A stretch of DNA of 64,000 nucleotides from Rothia gullae (GCF_024294905.1 NZ_JANCOC010000004.1:1-64000), one strand, 5' to 3'. Positions 27,050-37,311 are shown, counted from the first letter of the stretch. Notes: generated by a model not told the origin, from the letters alone. Program-made: numbers and translations.

Positions 27050-28459
27050 ATGAGCGCCTACACCCTCGACTACACGTACACCGCCCCGTCAGCCATCATC
27101 GACGGCGCCGACTCCCGCGCGCTCAGCCTCGCCACCAGCGGCGGCAGCACCCCCGAAGGTGCCGCCTCCCACCCGTACTTCTTCTCCGGGTTCCTCGAAC
27201 GAGCAGACGTCTACGCCACCGCATTACTGGTCGTCGCCAGGGTCGCCCGCACCCGCTTCTACGTACCGCCCAGCTCCCTCGCCGCAGCCCTACGCGCCGC
27301 AGACCCCGTCGTCACCAGCACCGCCGAAGGCCTACGCTTCGAATCCTTCAGCGCCTGCTGCGGAGTGTACGCGCGCCTCGATGTTGACTCCAGCGCACTC
27401 GACGCCAGCCACAGCGCCGTAGGCGTCACCAACGTAGACGTCAACCCGCCCCTGCGCGCCGCGCTCGCCTCCCTCCGGGCAGGGGAGCCCATCCACCTGA
27501 ACGTTGGCGACGACGGGCTGCTCACCACCACCCTTGACGGCTCCGTCATGGAAGAAAAAGTGCCGCTGCCCATCCGCTGGCTCAAAGGCTTTGCAGAAAC
27601 GCAGATGCTCTCATCCCGCATGAGCCCCGTGCACAGCCTGGACGCTGCCGCCGCCCGAACCTTCATCCACTCCCTGCCGCGTAACTCCAGCACCAAGGCG
27701 GTCCTGTGGGCAACCCGCGCCGTGCGTTCACTGCGTCTTGCCACCCGCGCCACCGCCGGATCCGTATGCGTGGCGGGCCCCGAGCGTCTGCGCGTGCTTG
27801 AGCCGCTCATCCGCCACATTCAGCGCCTGGAAGCCTACAGTGAGCCCGTGACCGCCGGTAATGCGCCCGTGCCCAGCGTGTGGGTGGCGCACCTGCCCGG
27901 CGCACGCCTGAGCATTGGTTTGAGCCCCGAAAAGTCACGCGGGTTCTCCGGTGAGGGATCCGTGCTGCAGGCGCTGTCTAATCCGAGCACCGCCCAGAAT
28001 GCTGACATGCTCAGCGTACTGCTCTCCTTCGAGCCGCGCATTGACGTGCCCGTCATGTCTGCCCGTGCCGGCCTGGATGAGGCGGCAACCCGCGACGCCC
28101 TCGCCCTGCTGGCTTCCTCCGGTCAGGTTGGTTTTGATGCACACGCTGGCGAGTATTTCCACCGCCCGATGCCCGTGCATCCGGAGGCGCTGACTGCCAT
28201 GCACCCGCGCCTGGTCGGCGCGAAAAAGCTTGCCGACTCCGGCGCTATTGAGCGGGTCGGGGCGGGGGAGCACGGCACCGGTGAGTACAGTGTGCGCAGC
28301 GGTGAGAACACGTACACCGTGGTGCTGCCCGCCGACCCGTACGCCGTGGAGGGGTATCTCTGCTCCTGCCCCTGGTGGTTGAAGTACCGCGGTACGCGCG
28401 GCCCCTGCAAGCACGCGCTGGCGGTCAGTATTCTCTACCGCGAACACGCCGCCGGCTAG
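27050..28459 (+). CDS. SWIM zinc-finger protein
   Basis: SWIM fingers bind zinc through C-x-C-x(n)-C-x-H and mediate DNA or protein contacts. The 469-residue product has the finger at its C terminus: C438-S-C440, then C453-K-H455 within GYLCSCPWWLKYRG and GPCKHALAV. The rest is an alpha/beta domain with no catalytic motif I recognise. It includes EYFHRPMPVHPEAL shortly before the finger, as in actinobacterial SWIM proteins encoded beside DUF6493 proteins. ATG 27050 follows GAAAGGC; an upstream ATG at 26957 overlaps the secG terminator. It is the first gene of a three-gene run (70- and 59-base gaps) and probably an adaptor for the two giant proteins. Confidence 0.82.
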   Translation: MSAYTLDYTYTAPSAIIDGADSRALSLATSGGSTPEGAASHPYFFSGFLERADVYATALLVVARVARTRFYVPPSSLAAALRAADPVVTSTAEGLRFESFSACCGVYARLDVDSSALDASHSAVGVTNVDVNPPLRAALASLRAGEPIHLNVGDDGLLTTTLDGSVMEEKVPLPIRWLKGFAETQMLSSRMSPVHSLDAAAARTFIHSLPRNSSTKAVLWATRAVRSLRLATRATAGSVCVAGPERLRVLEPLIRHIQRLEAYSEPVTAGNAPVPSVWVAHLPGARLSIGLSPEKSRGFSGEGSVLQALSNPSTAQNADMLSVLLSFEPRIDVPVMSARAGLDEAATRDALALLASSGQVGFDAHAGEYFHRPMPVHPEALTAMHPRLVGAKKLADSGAIERVGAGEHGTGEYSVRSGENTYTVVLPADPYAVEGYLCSCPWWLKYRGTRGPCKHALAVSILYREHAAG

Positions 28460-28529
28460 ACACTCCACGCACCGCACTAAAAGACGACGCCCCAAAAGCT
28501 CGCCTCAGCTTCCTTCCCGAAAGACCATC

Positions 28530-31301
28530 ATGAGCAAACGCCCCGAAACGCACACCTTCCCCGAAGGTGTCATCACCGAGCCGCTCCCCGGCGAGGTCAT
28601 TTACCCGCTCACCAGGCAGCAGAAAACCTGGAGCGACATCATGCACTTCAACCGCAACCTCGCCAACATCCTGGCGGTCGGTGGTACCCTCGAACAGATC
28701 TACCGCCGCTGGCAGTACTTCGACATCACCACCACCCCATACGGCTCCCAGCTCGGTAAAAACACGCCCGGAACTGTCACGCAGGACCGCGTTAAAGCCT
28801 ACGCAGAGTTCGGCTGGTTCACTGGAGGCGTTGCCATGCGCCTAGCTGAGCTCTACGGCGGGGCGCGCCTCGAACACAACGAGGAATACTACACCGCCCT
28901 CATTAACTGCGACCGCGAGCTGATCCTCCCGCTACTGCGCGAGGACGAACAGCTCCGCGAAGAGCTCATCTGGGGCATGCTCGCCGTCGAAGGTAACCGG
29001 GACGTATCCCTCACCCAGCGCGACTCCTACAAGCCCGGGCAGAAGGCCAACAACCCCGGCTGGTCCTGCGCCCTCATCGAAGCCACCGAAACCGGGCTGA
29101 TTAGCCGTGACCGCCTCATTGACGCGCTCCTGAGCTCCCTCATGAGCGACTTCCCGACGTACCGGGTCGGCTGGTTCTCACGACTGGTCACCGGACTCAA
29201 ACTCACCGCCGAAGAAATCGCGGCACGTCAGAGCGAATTTCTGACGCTTTTCTCCTCGCCCATCGGCCCGAGCGTAACCCTTGGTGTGCAGCATATTCAC
29301 CGCCTCTGGAGCAAAAACCCGCAGGCGCTGGATGCTACCGCCTTCGCCTACGCGGCACCCGCCGTATGTGCCGGAACCAAAGCAAACGCACTCAAAATCC
29401 TGACCATGCTCCAGACGCTGTACCGGGCGGGCACCCTCGACGCTGCAGCCTGCGAAGACACGGTAGTCATGGCGCTCAGCCACACCCACGCGCAGGTTCA
29501 AGCCGCCGCCCTCAACCACCTCGAAGAATGGGTGCAGGCGGGCGCCGCAGACGATACGAGCGCCGACGCTGTCGTGTTTGCCGAGCGTGCCCGCGAACTC
29601 TACCGCGACTACCGACCCCAGCTCGATCCGCTGGTTGTGGCGCAGATTCAGGAAAAGGGCTCGCCGCTCCTCGAAGACGGGTACAGCCCGGAGAATAGCT
29701 GGGGGAGTGGCGAGGACAGCACCGCCCTCACTGAAGCTGCTGACATTGAGGCCGCTGCCGCGGAGGCGCTCGCCGCCTCCCGCACCGCAATCCACCGGTA
29801 CTGGGATACCCCCGTACGCCCCGTTACCGTATCCGACGTGCAAGAACGCGCCCGTGCGCTCCTGCACCATCAGGTCGCGCCCAGCGCCACCCCCGATACG
29901 CTCAATGAAGCGGAACTTCCCGAAACGCACGCCGGATGCGAGCTGGAGCTGGAACTACTCACCGCCTACCTGCTCAGCGCCGACGGCACCGCGCAGAGCC
30001 CGAACCTGCTCGAACAGCTTGTTCCTATCTGCCTGAAAAAGCTGAACCACTGGGGTTTGGAGTGGTTCGACATGCGCGCGCATTTGACGGTTCTTGCCGC
30101 CGCCGGGAAGCTGCGTGAGCGCGCGAAGGCATCGGAGATGACCCCGAAAGAAGACCCCGGTACGGTGCCGAACCTGCACTACATGTACTCCCGCCACGCC
30201 GCGTTCTTCAGCACCGGATTCAAGGACGCCCTCGGTGTGCTGCAGAGCAGGCAGAGCTACACGCCGCTCGCCACCCCCGAACTCTTGAGCGGGTGGGTGC
30301 ATCCGGATACCCTGGTGCGCCGGTACGCCAAGAACCTGGCTGATGGAGCCCCCATCCTGCGCCAGGATTTCACGGCGGCGCTACTACGTGTGCGCGTGCC
30401 GGAGATGCTACCTCCGTACGCTACCGACGAGCAGCGGCAGGAGGCACAGAGCCGCCGAGCTGAGGCGCTGACCCTGCTTGAAAGCCTCGAAGAGCAATAC
30501 GTGAAGAACGCTCAGGAGGACGCTCCGCGTTCTGCTTCTACACAGATTCGCGTGCTCCGCTCCGCACTCGACGGCACCCTCGCCACCGGGCGCGTCAACC
30601 CCTACCTGGAATCCATCACGGTATCCCAGAGGGAGAAAAGCTGGGGCCTTCAGCTGAACGGGGTGAAGGACGGCGCATCCACCCCCGAGTTGAACGCTTT
30701 CCGCGGCCTCGCCGCCGCCCACCACAGCGAAGAAGGACAGTACGCCCTGCTCTACCCCTCGCGGGCAGAGCCGCTGGCTTTCTACTGCGCTAGTAGCAAC
30801 TGGTACATCTTGGATTACAGTGCCTTTGACCGGAGCCTGTATTTGGCGTTGGCGGCGCACCCCGGCGCGTGGGGTCCCGCCTGCGCGTTCGTGTTTGCAG
30901 CGGGCTTCTCGGAGCAGCGCGTCGAGATTCGTTCCCTCGCCGCGGAAATCATGCACCGCGTGCTGGACGACCAGCTCAGCCTTGAGGACGCCACCACCGG
31001 TTTCGTGAACTTTGTGCCGCTGGCGATGCTGAACCGTTGGGCGCTTGCCCTCACCGACTTCGCCCAGCTGGATGCGCGGGCGGCGGTGCGCTTCTTCGCG
31101 CGCCTCATACCGCACCTGGATACCGGGGCGAACTCGCTCGGTAAGCTGCTGGGCGCCTTCAGCCAGGCGTTGGCGACTCTCGACCCTGCTACCCGTGCGG
31201 AGCTTGTGGATGAGCCGCTGCGTGCTTGGTTGGGTACGCTGACCGGTTCTTCGCAGAAGGCGCGGTACGCCCGGAATATCCTCAACCAGGTGCAGGGCTA
31301 A
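28530..31301 (+). CDS. Giant helical protein, DUF6493-like (copy 1)
   Basis: No function is known. The 923-residue product has no signal peptide or membrane helix and looks like an alpha-helical, HEAT-like scaffold. A diagnostic segment, SRDRLIDALLSSLMSDFPTY, RVGWFSRLVTGLKLTAEEIAARQSE, SSPIGPSVTLGVQHIHRL, lies at about residues 190-260 and recurs in the next gene. I associate it with DUF6493 proteins that sit next to SWIM-finger proteins. Helical stretches continue to an acidic hinge near residue 400. The C-terminal 300 residues include EEGQYALLYPSRAEPLAFYCASSNWYILDYSAFD. It is co-transcribed with the SWIM gene and the second copy. Confidence 0.72.
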   Translation: MSKRPETHTFPEGVITEPLPGEVIYPLTRQQKTWSDIMHFNRNLANILAVGGTLEQIYRRWQYFDITTTPYGSQLGKNTPGTVTQDRVKAYAEFGWFTGGVAMRLAELYGGARLEHNEEYYTALINCDRELILPLLREDEQLREELIWGMLAVEGNRDVSLTQRDSYKPGQKANNPGWSCALIEATETGLISRDRLIDALLSSLMSDFPTYRVGWFSRLVTGLKLTAEEIAARQSEFLTLFSSPIGPSVTLGVQHIHRLWSKNPQALDATAFAYAAPAVCAGTKANALKILTMLQTLYRAGTLDAAACEDTVVMALSHTHAQVQAAALNHLEEWVQAGAADDTSADAVVFAERARELYRDYRPQLDPLVVAQIQEKGSPLLEDGYSPENSWGSGEDSTALTEAADIEAAAAEALAASRTAIHRYWDTPVRPVTVSDVQERARALLHHQVAPSATPDTLNEAELPETHAGCELELELLTAYLLSADGTAQSPNLLEQLVPICLKKLNHWGLEWFDMRAHLTVLAAAGKLRERAKASEMTPKEDPGTVPNLHYMYSRHAAFFSTGFKDALGVLQSRQSYTPLATPELLSGWVHPDTLVRRYAKNLADGAPILRQDFTAALLRVRVPEMLPPYATDEQRQEAQSRRAEALTLLESLEEQYVKNAQEDAPRSASTQIRVLRSALDGTLATGRVNPYLESITVSQREKSWGLQLNGVKDGASTPELNAFRGLAAAHHSEEGQYALLYPSRAEPLAFYCASSNWYILDYSAFDRSLYLALAAHPGAWGPACAFVFAAGFSEQRVEIRSLAAEIMHRVLDDQLSLEDATTGFVNFVPLAMLNRWALALTDFAQLDARAAVRFFARLIPHLDTGANSLGKLLGAFSQALATLDPATRAELVDEPLRAWLGTLTGSSQKARYARNILNQVQG

Positions 31302-31360
31302 CCGCCCCGTCCCTCTAACTTGTCACAACCATTCACCATCAACTCCGAAAGCAGGTACCA

Positions 31361-34276
31361 ATGACTGATACCGCCCAGCCGCATAACCCTAACGAGCGCA
31401 GCGCCAGCGAGCATAACGTGGGGGAGCGCACCCTCGAAGAGCGCCGTGCCGCCCTCAAAGTCCTCATGGAGGCAGAATCAACTGACGTGCAGGAATACCA
31501 TGCCGTCATCACCGGCGCCACCGAGGAGGAACGCACCTCCCTCGCCCGAACCCTCACCCCTAAGAGCGTGATCGGTAGCGACCACATTAACCGCACCCCG
31601 CTTGCCGCCTACGTTGCCGGGGCGCTCGTGCGCACCCCCGACGGCGACCCGTGGGAATACCACCGTTCCGCCGGCCGCGCCATGCGCACCCTGCTCTGGG
31701 AGGGGCGCCCGGATCAGCAGCTGATTGACGCGTTCCTGCTCGGGGCCACCGAACGCCCCGAGGAGTGGATTCTGCGTTTTATTGTGGGTCTGCCGAACTC
31801 TTGGGCGCGTTCGAAGAAAATTTGGGAAACTTGCTATACACTGCTTCGTGCCCGTAACCTGAGCTGCGATGCCCCCGAATACCTGGTCCTTTTCCTGCAC
31901 GAAGCCCTGCCCTGCGTGAAGAAGGACAGCGCGAGCAACCACGCCCAGCTCAAGACCTTCTTCACCCGTGACATGACCCTGCTCGACCAGGAATTCTGGG
32001 CGGTCTTCCGCACCGAGGGGGTGCTCTTCAAAGGCTACGGCAACTACATGGGTGAAAGCGCGGAACTGTGCCACCTCCTGGGTGAATACTTCGACATTCG
32101 CGACGAAATCCTGGACGCCCTGCTACGCGGCCTGACCAGCGATTTCAGCGCCTTCAACTCGGCAGCTTTCCACTCCATCTACACCGACCTGCAGCCCACC
32201 GACGCAGAAAACCGGGCACGCTTCGGGCAACTCATGGCTGTCCTCACCGCAGAGCCCAGTGCCTCCGTCGGATTCGCCCAGACCATGCTGCAGAACGTGC
32301 TCAAAGCCTGCGCACCCGCCGCCCTGCAGAAGAACGAAAACGCAGAGCTAGCACCGCTAGAACAGGTCGAGCTGGAACAGCTCATCGACGCACTCGGCGC
32401 GAACCTCTACCGCACCGAAAAGAAGATTCAGCGCGGCGCCCTGCGCCTGCTCAAGCTCATCGCCACCCAGTACGCTGGTTTGAGCAAAGCCAAGCGCAAG
32501 AAGGCACAAACTGCCGAGCAGCTGGCGCTCGCCGACTACATTGCTGAGCGCGTCCTCGAAGCCTACGAGGTGCTGCCCCTGGAGTTGCGCGGTGCCGCTG
32601 AAGCCTGCCTACCCGAAGACCGCCTACCCCAGGCCGAAGAAGCGGAGGCGGCGGGCGCCTCCGTAGAGGTACCGCCGGTGCTGTTTCCCGACGTTGAGCA
32701 CCGAGAACCCATCGCATCCATCGCGGATTTGGATGAGTTCTGCACTCTGCTGACCGAGGAATCGAACACCACCTCGGGTCGAATTACCGGGGACGAATCT
32801 CCCCGCACTAGGGGAGAGAACCTGGCTCGTCTTTACCACTTTGCCGCGACCGACAAGCTGGCACCGGTGGATCAGCAGCAGCTTCGTACCCTGCGCAAGA
32901 TTGCCAGCGAATATTACTACAACAACGTCGCGTGTATGCCTGCGCTCTGCGCCGTGTTGGAAGCTAACGCCGAGGCAGCCGGGTACGAGTCCTGGGAGCT
33001 ACCCGAGCTGACGCCGCTCCTGCAGTATTCCAGCCGTAGTGAACTGGTTGCGCGAACCTACTCGAACAATGCCATCCTCAGCAAGGAAGAGCTGGTGCGC
33101 CTGGTCGTCCAGAATAAGCACCACCTCTGGGCACATGACTCAACGCAGTTGAAGGGATACCGCGACCTCCACGAGATTTTCCGGGAACAGATGCGTGCCG
33201 TCGCCGCCGGGGGAGAGTACCGCACGGACGGACGCACAGTGCGCCTGCTGAGCGCACCGCTACCCGCCCGTCAGCTTACCTACAGTGACTGGACGTACCG
33301 CATGGTCTCCAGCCTGGACATCCCCTGGAGTGGCTACAACCGCGGTCTCGATTTTGATCGAATTGAGGAATACCGGCAAGCCAGCCAGGAAGGTCGTCTT
33401 CGCGAGGCAGGCTTCGAAAACTTTAACGTTGAGGAATTCGTGGAGTACCAGCCCATGTGGCAGGTCGCGAGCGACATTGCGGGTACCGTGGATGAGGCAC
33501 GCGAGGCTATGAGCCACGCAACCGCTGGCATGAGCCCCGAGGAGGCTACCGCCTACGAAGCGCTTAACACCGCCTTCATTCCCTTCGTATATTTGCTGAA
33601 TCTCGACAGGGTCGACAGCTGGCTGGGTGATTTCCTCCCGGCACTCACCGAATGGGCGTCCTGGTTGCTTCAGAACAACCCGGACCTGCTCTCGGCATAC
33701 TTCTTGTTCGCGGGGAGGGCCGCTCTCGACTATAACAATGCGACTCCCGTATTGCCGCTTCTGCGCGCACTGAGGGAGTCCACCGTGCAGGTGGGCGCCC
33801 CGACCTGCACCCTGCTCGGCTACGTGGCGAGCGCGAAAAATCCTGAGTACCGTCTGGCGGCGGCAGAGGCCATTGCAGCGCTCTTTGAAGCGGGCCTGCT
33901 GGATACAGGAACCTTCGCGGAGACCCTGAAATGGGCGCTGGAGGACGGGATGGTCCTTGCGAACCGCCTGGTGGCGACCCTGCGTGAGGTGTCGTCTATC
34001 GGTGTTCTAGCGGGTTGGCGTGTGTTGCAGGTTCTGCGCCTGCTGCTGCCGATGGTTGGTGGGCTGACGAAGGGCGGCGACTATGTGCGCCTGGCGGTGG
34101 AGCTTGCCGAATTGTACGGCACGCCGGTTGAGATTCCCGCGGTCCTGGAGCCGAAGATGAAGGGCTCCACGGTGCTGGCGAAAGCACTACGCGCCTTAGC
34201 CGCCGTGCCTGCCCGCAAGACAGAGGAGGCGCTTGCCGCCCGCGAAGCCGCGCTCGCGCTACTGGGTGAGTCCTAA
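31361..34276 (+). CDS. Giant helical protein, DUF6493-like (copy 2)
   Basis: A 971-residue cytoplasmic helical protein related to the preceding gene. It shares IRDEILDALLRGLTSDFSAF, AFHSIYTDLQPTDAENRAR and EPSASVGFAQTMLQNVL at about residues 245-315, followed by a conserved-looking VPPVLFPDVEHREPIASIADLDEF (about residues 435-460). The two copies are strongly diverged elsewhere, so this is an old duplication rather than a recent one. No catalytic motif was recognised. ATG 31361 lies 59 bases after copy 1. A weak hairpin at 34291 may end the three-gene transcript. Confidence 0.72.
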   Translation: MTDTAQPHNPNERSASEHNVGERTLEERRAALKVLMEAESTDVQEYHAVITGATEEERTSLARTLTPKSVIGSDHINRTPLAAYVAGALVRTPDGDPWEYHRSAGRAMRTLLWEGRPDQQLIDAFLLGATERPEEWILRFIVGLPNSWARSKKIWETCYTLLRARNLSCDAPEYLVLFLHEALPCVKKDSASNHAQLKTFFTRDMTLLDQEFWAVFRTEGVLFKGYGNYMGESAELCHLLGEYFDIRDEILDALLRGLTSDFSAFNSAAFHSIYTDLQPTDAENRARFGQLMAVLTAEPSASVGFAQTMLQNVLKACAPAALQKNENAELAPLEQVELEQLIDALGANLYRTEKKIQRGALRLLKLIATQYAGLSKAKRKKAQTAEQLALADYIAERVLEAYEVLPLELRGAAEACLPEDRLPQAEEAEAAGASVEVPPVLFPDVEHREPIASIADLDEFCTLLTEESNTTSGRITGDESPRTRGENLARLYHFAATDKLAPVDQQQLRTLRKIASEYYYNNVACMPALCAVLEANAEAAGYESWELPELTPLLQYSSRSELVARTYSNNAILSKEELVRLVVQNKHHLWAHDSTQLKGYRDLHEIFREQMRAVAAGGEYRTDGRTVRLLSAPLPARQLTYSDWTYRMVSSLDIPWSGYNRGLDFDRIEEYRQASQEGRLREAGFENFNVEEFVEYQPMWQVASDIAGTVDEAREAMSHATAGMSPEEATAYEALNTAFIPFVYLLNLDRVDSWLGDFLPALTEWASWLLQNNPDLLSAYFLFAGRAALDYNNATPVLPLLRALRESTVQVGAPTCTLLGYVASAKNPEYRLAAAEAIAALFEAGLLDTGTFAETLKWALEDGMVLANRLVATLREVSSIGVLAGWRVLQVLRLLLPMVGGLTKGGDYVRLAVELAELYGTPVEIPAVLEPKMKGSTVLAKALRALAAVPARKTEEALAAREAALALLGES

Positions 34277-34290
34277 CCCGAAAAACCTAC

Positions 34291-34336
34291 CTGCCGGTGA
34301 TGCTACTTGCCTCTTAGCTAGAGCCTCACCGGCGGG
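34291..34336 (+). terminator. Possible terminator of the SWIM-DUF6493 operon
   Basis: CCGGTGA pairs with TCACCGG across a 25-base loop. The stem is short and there is no T run, so readthrough is possible. Confidence 0.35.
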
Positions 34337-34651
34337 TGGAAAACCCCAAGCATGCTTCGGTGACGAAACGGCTTGACCACCCTCGCGGGGCGGGAGTAGT
34401 CTATAAGTAATGGCGGATCATGAAGAGTCCTACTTTCTGAAATATCTTTTTCTTATATTTGTCGGATTCTTCGCTTCCCGCCATTTTTCTTTTAATCCCC
34501 CGTTCCCACGCGGCTGACAGATGAGCGGCTAGCAGATAAGCAAGCGACCGATCAACAAGCAACGGATAAACACCGCCGAGACTCCGCGATACGTACCCGC
34601 CTGTTGCCCCCGCGAATATATACCCCCGCAGGTCACCGATGACCAAACCCA
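34337..34651. other. Intergenic region before the TerD-like gene
   Basis: About 315 bp with mixed composition. A stretch around 34430-34500 is T-rich. Nothing else recognisable was found. Confidence 0.5.
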
Positions 34652-34680
34652 GCGACAACCAGCACCCACGCCGCTACGAT
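34652..34680 (+). promoter_or_regulatory. Candidate promoter of the TerD-like gene
   Basis: GCGACA and TACGAT are separated by 17 bases. Predicted transcription would start near 34687, leaving a leader of about 54 nt with GGAAAGGA before the GTG. Confidence 0.5.
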
Positions 34681-34740
34681 AAGAACATAGACACACCACC
34701 GACGGTGATAGCCGGGTGAGACCAACGGAAAGGACGACCC

Positions 34741-37311
34741 GTGACCACTCCCTACGACGCATCCCCCTACCTGCAGGAATCACCCTACTTCGACGAATCC
34801 GCCTACCTTCACGGCGAAGCGCCTGAGGGCCTCAGCCCCCTCGTGCGCCTCATCCTGATGCGCCGCTACGGCGTGTACGTCTTCACCGACCTGTACGGCC
34901 CCTACTACCGCTCGAACTACTCGAGCATTAACGACCTGCACCACTCCGGCGCATTCGACACCGACCTGGGGCGAGTATCCGTCCTGAGCAATTGCGGTCT
35001 GACCCTCAGCCCTGAGTCCCTCGCCCAGGCGCTGAACGCCAGCGCCAACGAATTTGCCCTGTTCGCAACCATCTGGTCCTACGAGTACGGGTACCGTCCC
35101 GGCCGCGTGTTCCGCCGCGACTTTGATCTGCGCGCCCTGACGCTCACCGACGAGCAGCGCTACACCGAGCAGATTATGCACTACCTCTCCAACCCGTACT
35201 ACAACCCGGACGGCACCGAGCGAATCCTTGGCGGTCTGCCCGAGAACTACGTGCCCTACGAGTGGCAGCAGCCGATGAGCCGCTCCAACTTCACCAGCAT
35301 GGAACGCAACCGCCGACCCCTGCAGATGGTCAGCGGCGTGCAGAACGCCCTGATTATGGCGGGTGCCCTCTACCAGCAGCTACTCGGTCAGCAGCAGTCC
35401 TACAACCAGACCGACCAGCGCGACCTTGTGGCGTTGCGCCGTTTCCTCGCCCAGCATGACGTACTGCCGGCTGCCCGACCGGAGAACACCAGCCGCGAAA
35501 ACCGCGTGTTCATCGCCGCCTGCCTGCACCCCGAAGACGCTGAGCACCTGCACACCATGAAGGAGGCGCTCGCCCTCGCCGCCGCCTACTCGCGTCTGCG
35601 TTCCAACGGCACGGTGGGGGACCTGAGCCTGAGCATCGCGCCGCGCCTGAAGCTGCGCCGTAGCGAACGCACCCGCATTGCGCACCTGCTCAACCGGGTG
35701 CTGAAAGCCGACCCGGTCGGTGCCCGCTACGACAGCGCACCCGCCGCCGAAATGTACAAGCGCCTCGTCAAGGCGGTTCACCCCGGCGACTACCCGTCAC
35801 TGACCGCGCTGAGCCGCTGGGCTGACGACCTGTACCGCGGCGAGGTGTACAGCTTCGAGTCGCTGGTAGACCGCGCCTACGCAACCCGGGATGCGCAGAA
35901 CGTGGCACGTCTGCTCTCGACCCGCCCCGGCGTGTTTGCACGCCAGCTGGTGCGCGCCCTGGATGCTTTCGAAGCGCCCCGCTACGGCATTGATACCGCG
36001 CCGAGCCCTGGCCAGCAGGTCATCTTTGACGCGTTTGCCGCCGTGGCGCCGCGCGTTTCCGCACCCATCCTGGTGCAGATTCGCAACCTGGTGACCCTGC
36101 AGCGTAACGCGCTCACGAACCCGCCGAAGGAGCGCCCCGCCAACCCGGTGGCGGTACAGGAGGACCGGGAGCTCGCCGACTATGCGCGCCGCAACCCGGA
36201 GGGCGTCGCGAGGGTTCAGAACCTCATACAGAACGCGGGCATCCCGAACCCGCTGGGCTCGTTCTTTGACCGTAACGCCGGCCTGTCTAACCCGCACACC
36301 TCTGTCCCCGAGAGCCCGCTAAACACTCAGCCTACCGCCCCGCAGCGCATGAACCTGTCCAAGACCGGTATCGCAACCATGATTCCGGCGCGCGAATACA
36401 GCCCGGCGGTGCTAGACCTGCTGGAGCGCCTGGTCGAGATTGGCCTGTCCGGCCGTCTTGCCGAGACTTCCATCTACCTGCCCGAGCAGGTGGGCGATAC
36501 GATTATGCCGCTGAACACCCGCAGCGCCCGCCCCTCTCTGGACGGCATGGGCCGCTACAACACCTCAACGGTGCACCTGCCGCCCACCGGCGTGATTCGC
36601 CTCTTCTGCTTCTGGGATGAGGGCGTGGACATTGACCTGTCGCTGATGATGTTCGATGCCGAAGGCAACTACATGGACAAGATCAGCTACTGGTCGCAGA
36701 CCGTGAAGAACAGCCAGGGCGCCATTTACGCGCACCACTCCGGCGACATTACGGACGGTACCGGCGGCGCCTGGGAGTACATCGACATTGAGGCACGCAA
36801 GGCGCTCAAGGCGCAGGTGTGCTACCTCGTGCCGGTGGTGCAGCTGTACTCCGGTTTCGGGGAGGCACACACCCTGGCCGCGGTAAACGACCTGCAGGCG
36901 GGCTTCATGGTGGTGCCCGCCGTGGGTGTGGGCGAGGTGCACGAGGTGAGCCAGGTACACACCAAGTTCACCTTGCGCGCTGAGAGCCGCGGCGTGCTGC
37001 CGTTCATCGTGGACCTGCAGAACCGCGACCCGTACGACATCCCCGATGAGACCGACGCTATCGTGAAGGTGACGGATATTGGTCTTGCCCGCGGCATTAA
37101 CGTGTTGCAGTCTGGGGCGAACATCACCGCCGTGCGTGAGCACTTTGACTGGGCGCAGCCCATGACGGTGCGCGAGTACCTGCAGCTGACCGGCGCGAAG
37201 CTTGCGGCGAGCCCCGAGGAGGCGCAGCAGGTGCTGGAGGCTACGGTTCCGTCGCTGGCGGCACTGTACGTGGGCTTCGAGAATGAAGCGGAGGAGGCCC
37301 AGGAACAGTAG
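34741..37311 (+). CDS. Large protein with C-terminal TerD-like domain (MXAN_6230/SCO0854-like)
   Basis: Function unknown. The 856-residue product has a Tyr/Pro/Ser-rich start, a helical middle with DLVALRRFLAQHDVLP, AARPENTSRENRVFIAA, and a C-terminal domain from about residue 610. That domain runs TGVIRLFCFWDEGVDIDLSLMMFDAEGNY, HHSGDITDGTGGAWEYIDI (near residue 665) and VCYLVPVVQLYSGFGEA. 'DIDLS...D..G' followed by 'HSGD' is the core of TerD-type calcium-binding domains and of the MXAN_6230/SCO0854 family. GTG 34741 follows GGAAAGGA. It has its own promoter but points the same way as the SWIM-DUF6493 genes, suggesting one functional locus. Confidence 0.7.
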   Translation: MTTPYDASPYLQESPYFDESAYLHGEAPEGLSPLVRLILMRRYGVYVFTDLYGPYYRSNYSSINDLHHSGAFDTDLGRVSVLSNCGLTLSPESLAQALNASANEFALFATIWSYEYGYRPGRVFRRDFDLRALTLTDEQRYTEQIMHYLSNPYYNPDGTERILGGLPENYVPYEWQQPMSRSNFTSMERNRRPLQMVSGVQNALIMAGALYQQLLGQQQSYNQTDQRDLVALRRFLAQHDVLPAARPENTSRENRVFIAACLHPEDAEHLHTMKEALALAAAYSRLRSNGTVGDLSLSIAPRLKLRRSERTRIAHLLNRVLKADPVGARYDSAPAAEMYKRLVKAVHPGDYPSLTALSRWADDLYRGEVYSFESLVDRAYATRDAQNVARLLSTRPGVFARQLVRALDAFEAPRYGIDTAPSPGQQVIFDAFAAVAPRVSAPILVQIRNLVTLQRNALTNPPKERPANPVAVQEDRELADYARRNPEGVARVQNLIQNAGIPNPLGSFFDRNAGLSNPHTSVPESPLNTQPTAPQRMNLSKTGIATMIPAREYSPAVLDLLERLVEIGLSGRLAETSIYLPEQVGDTIMPLNTRSARPSLDGMGRYNTSTVHLPPTGVIRLFCFWDEGVDIDLSLMMFDAEGNYMDKISYWSQTVKNSQGAIYAHHSGDITDGTGGAWEYIDIEARKALKAQVCYLVPVVQLYSGFGEAHTLAAVNDLQAGFMVVPAVGVGEVHEVSQVHTKFTLRAESRGVLPFIVDLQNRDPYDIPDETDAIVKVTDIGLARGINVLQSGANITAVREHFDWAQPMTVREYLQLTGAKLAASPEEAQQVLEATVPSLAALYVGFENEAEEAQEQ

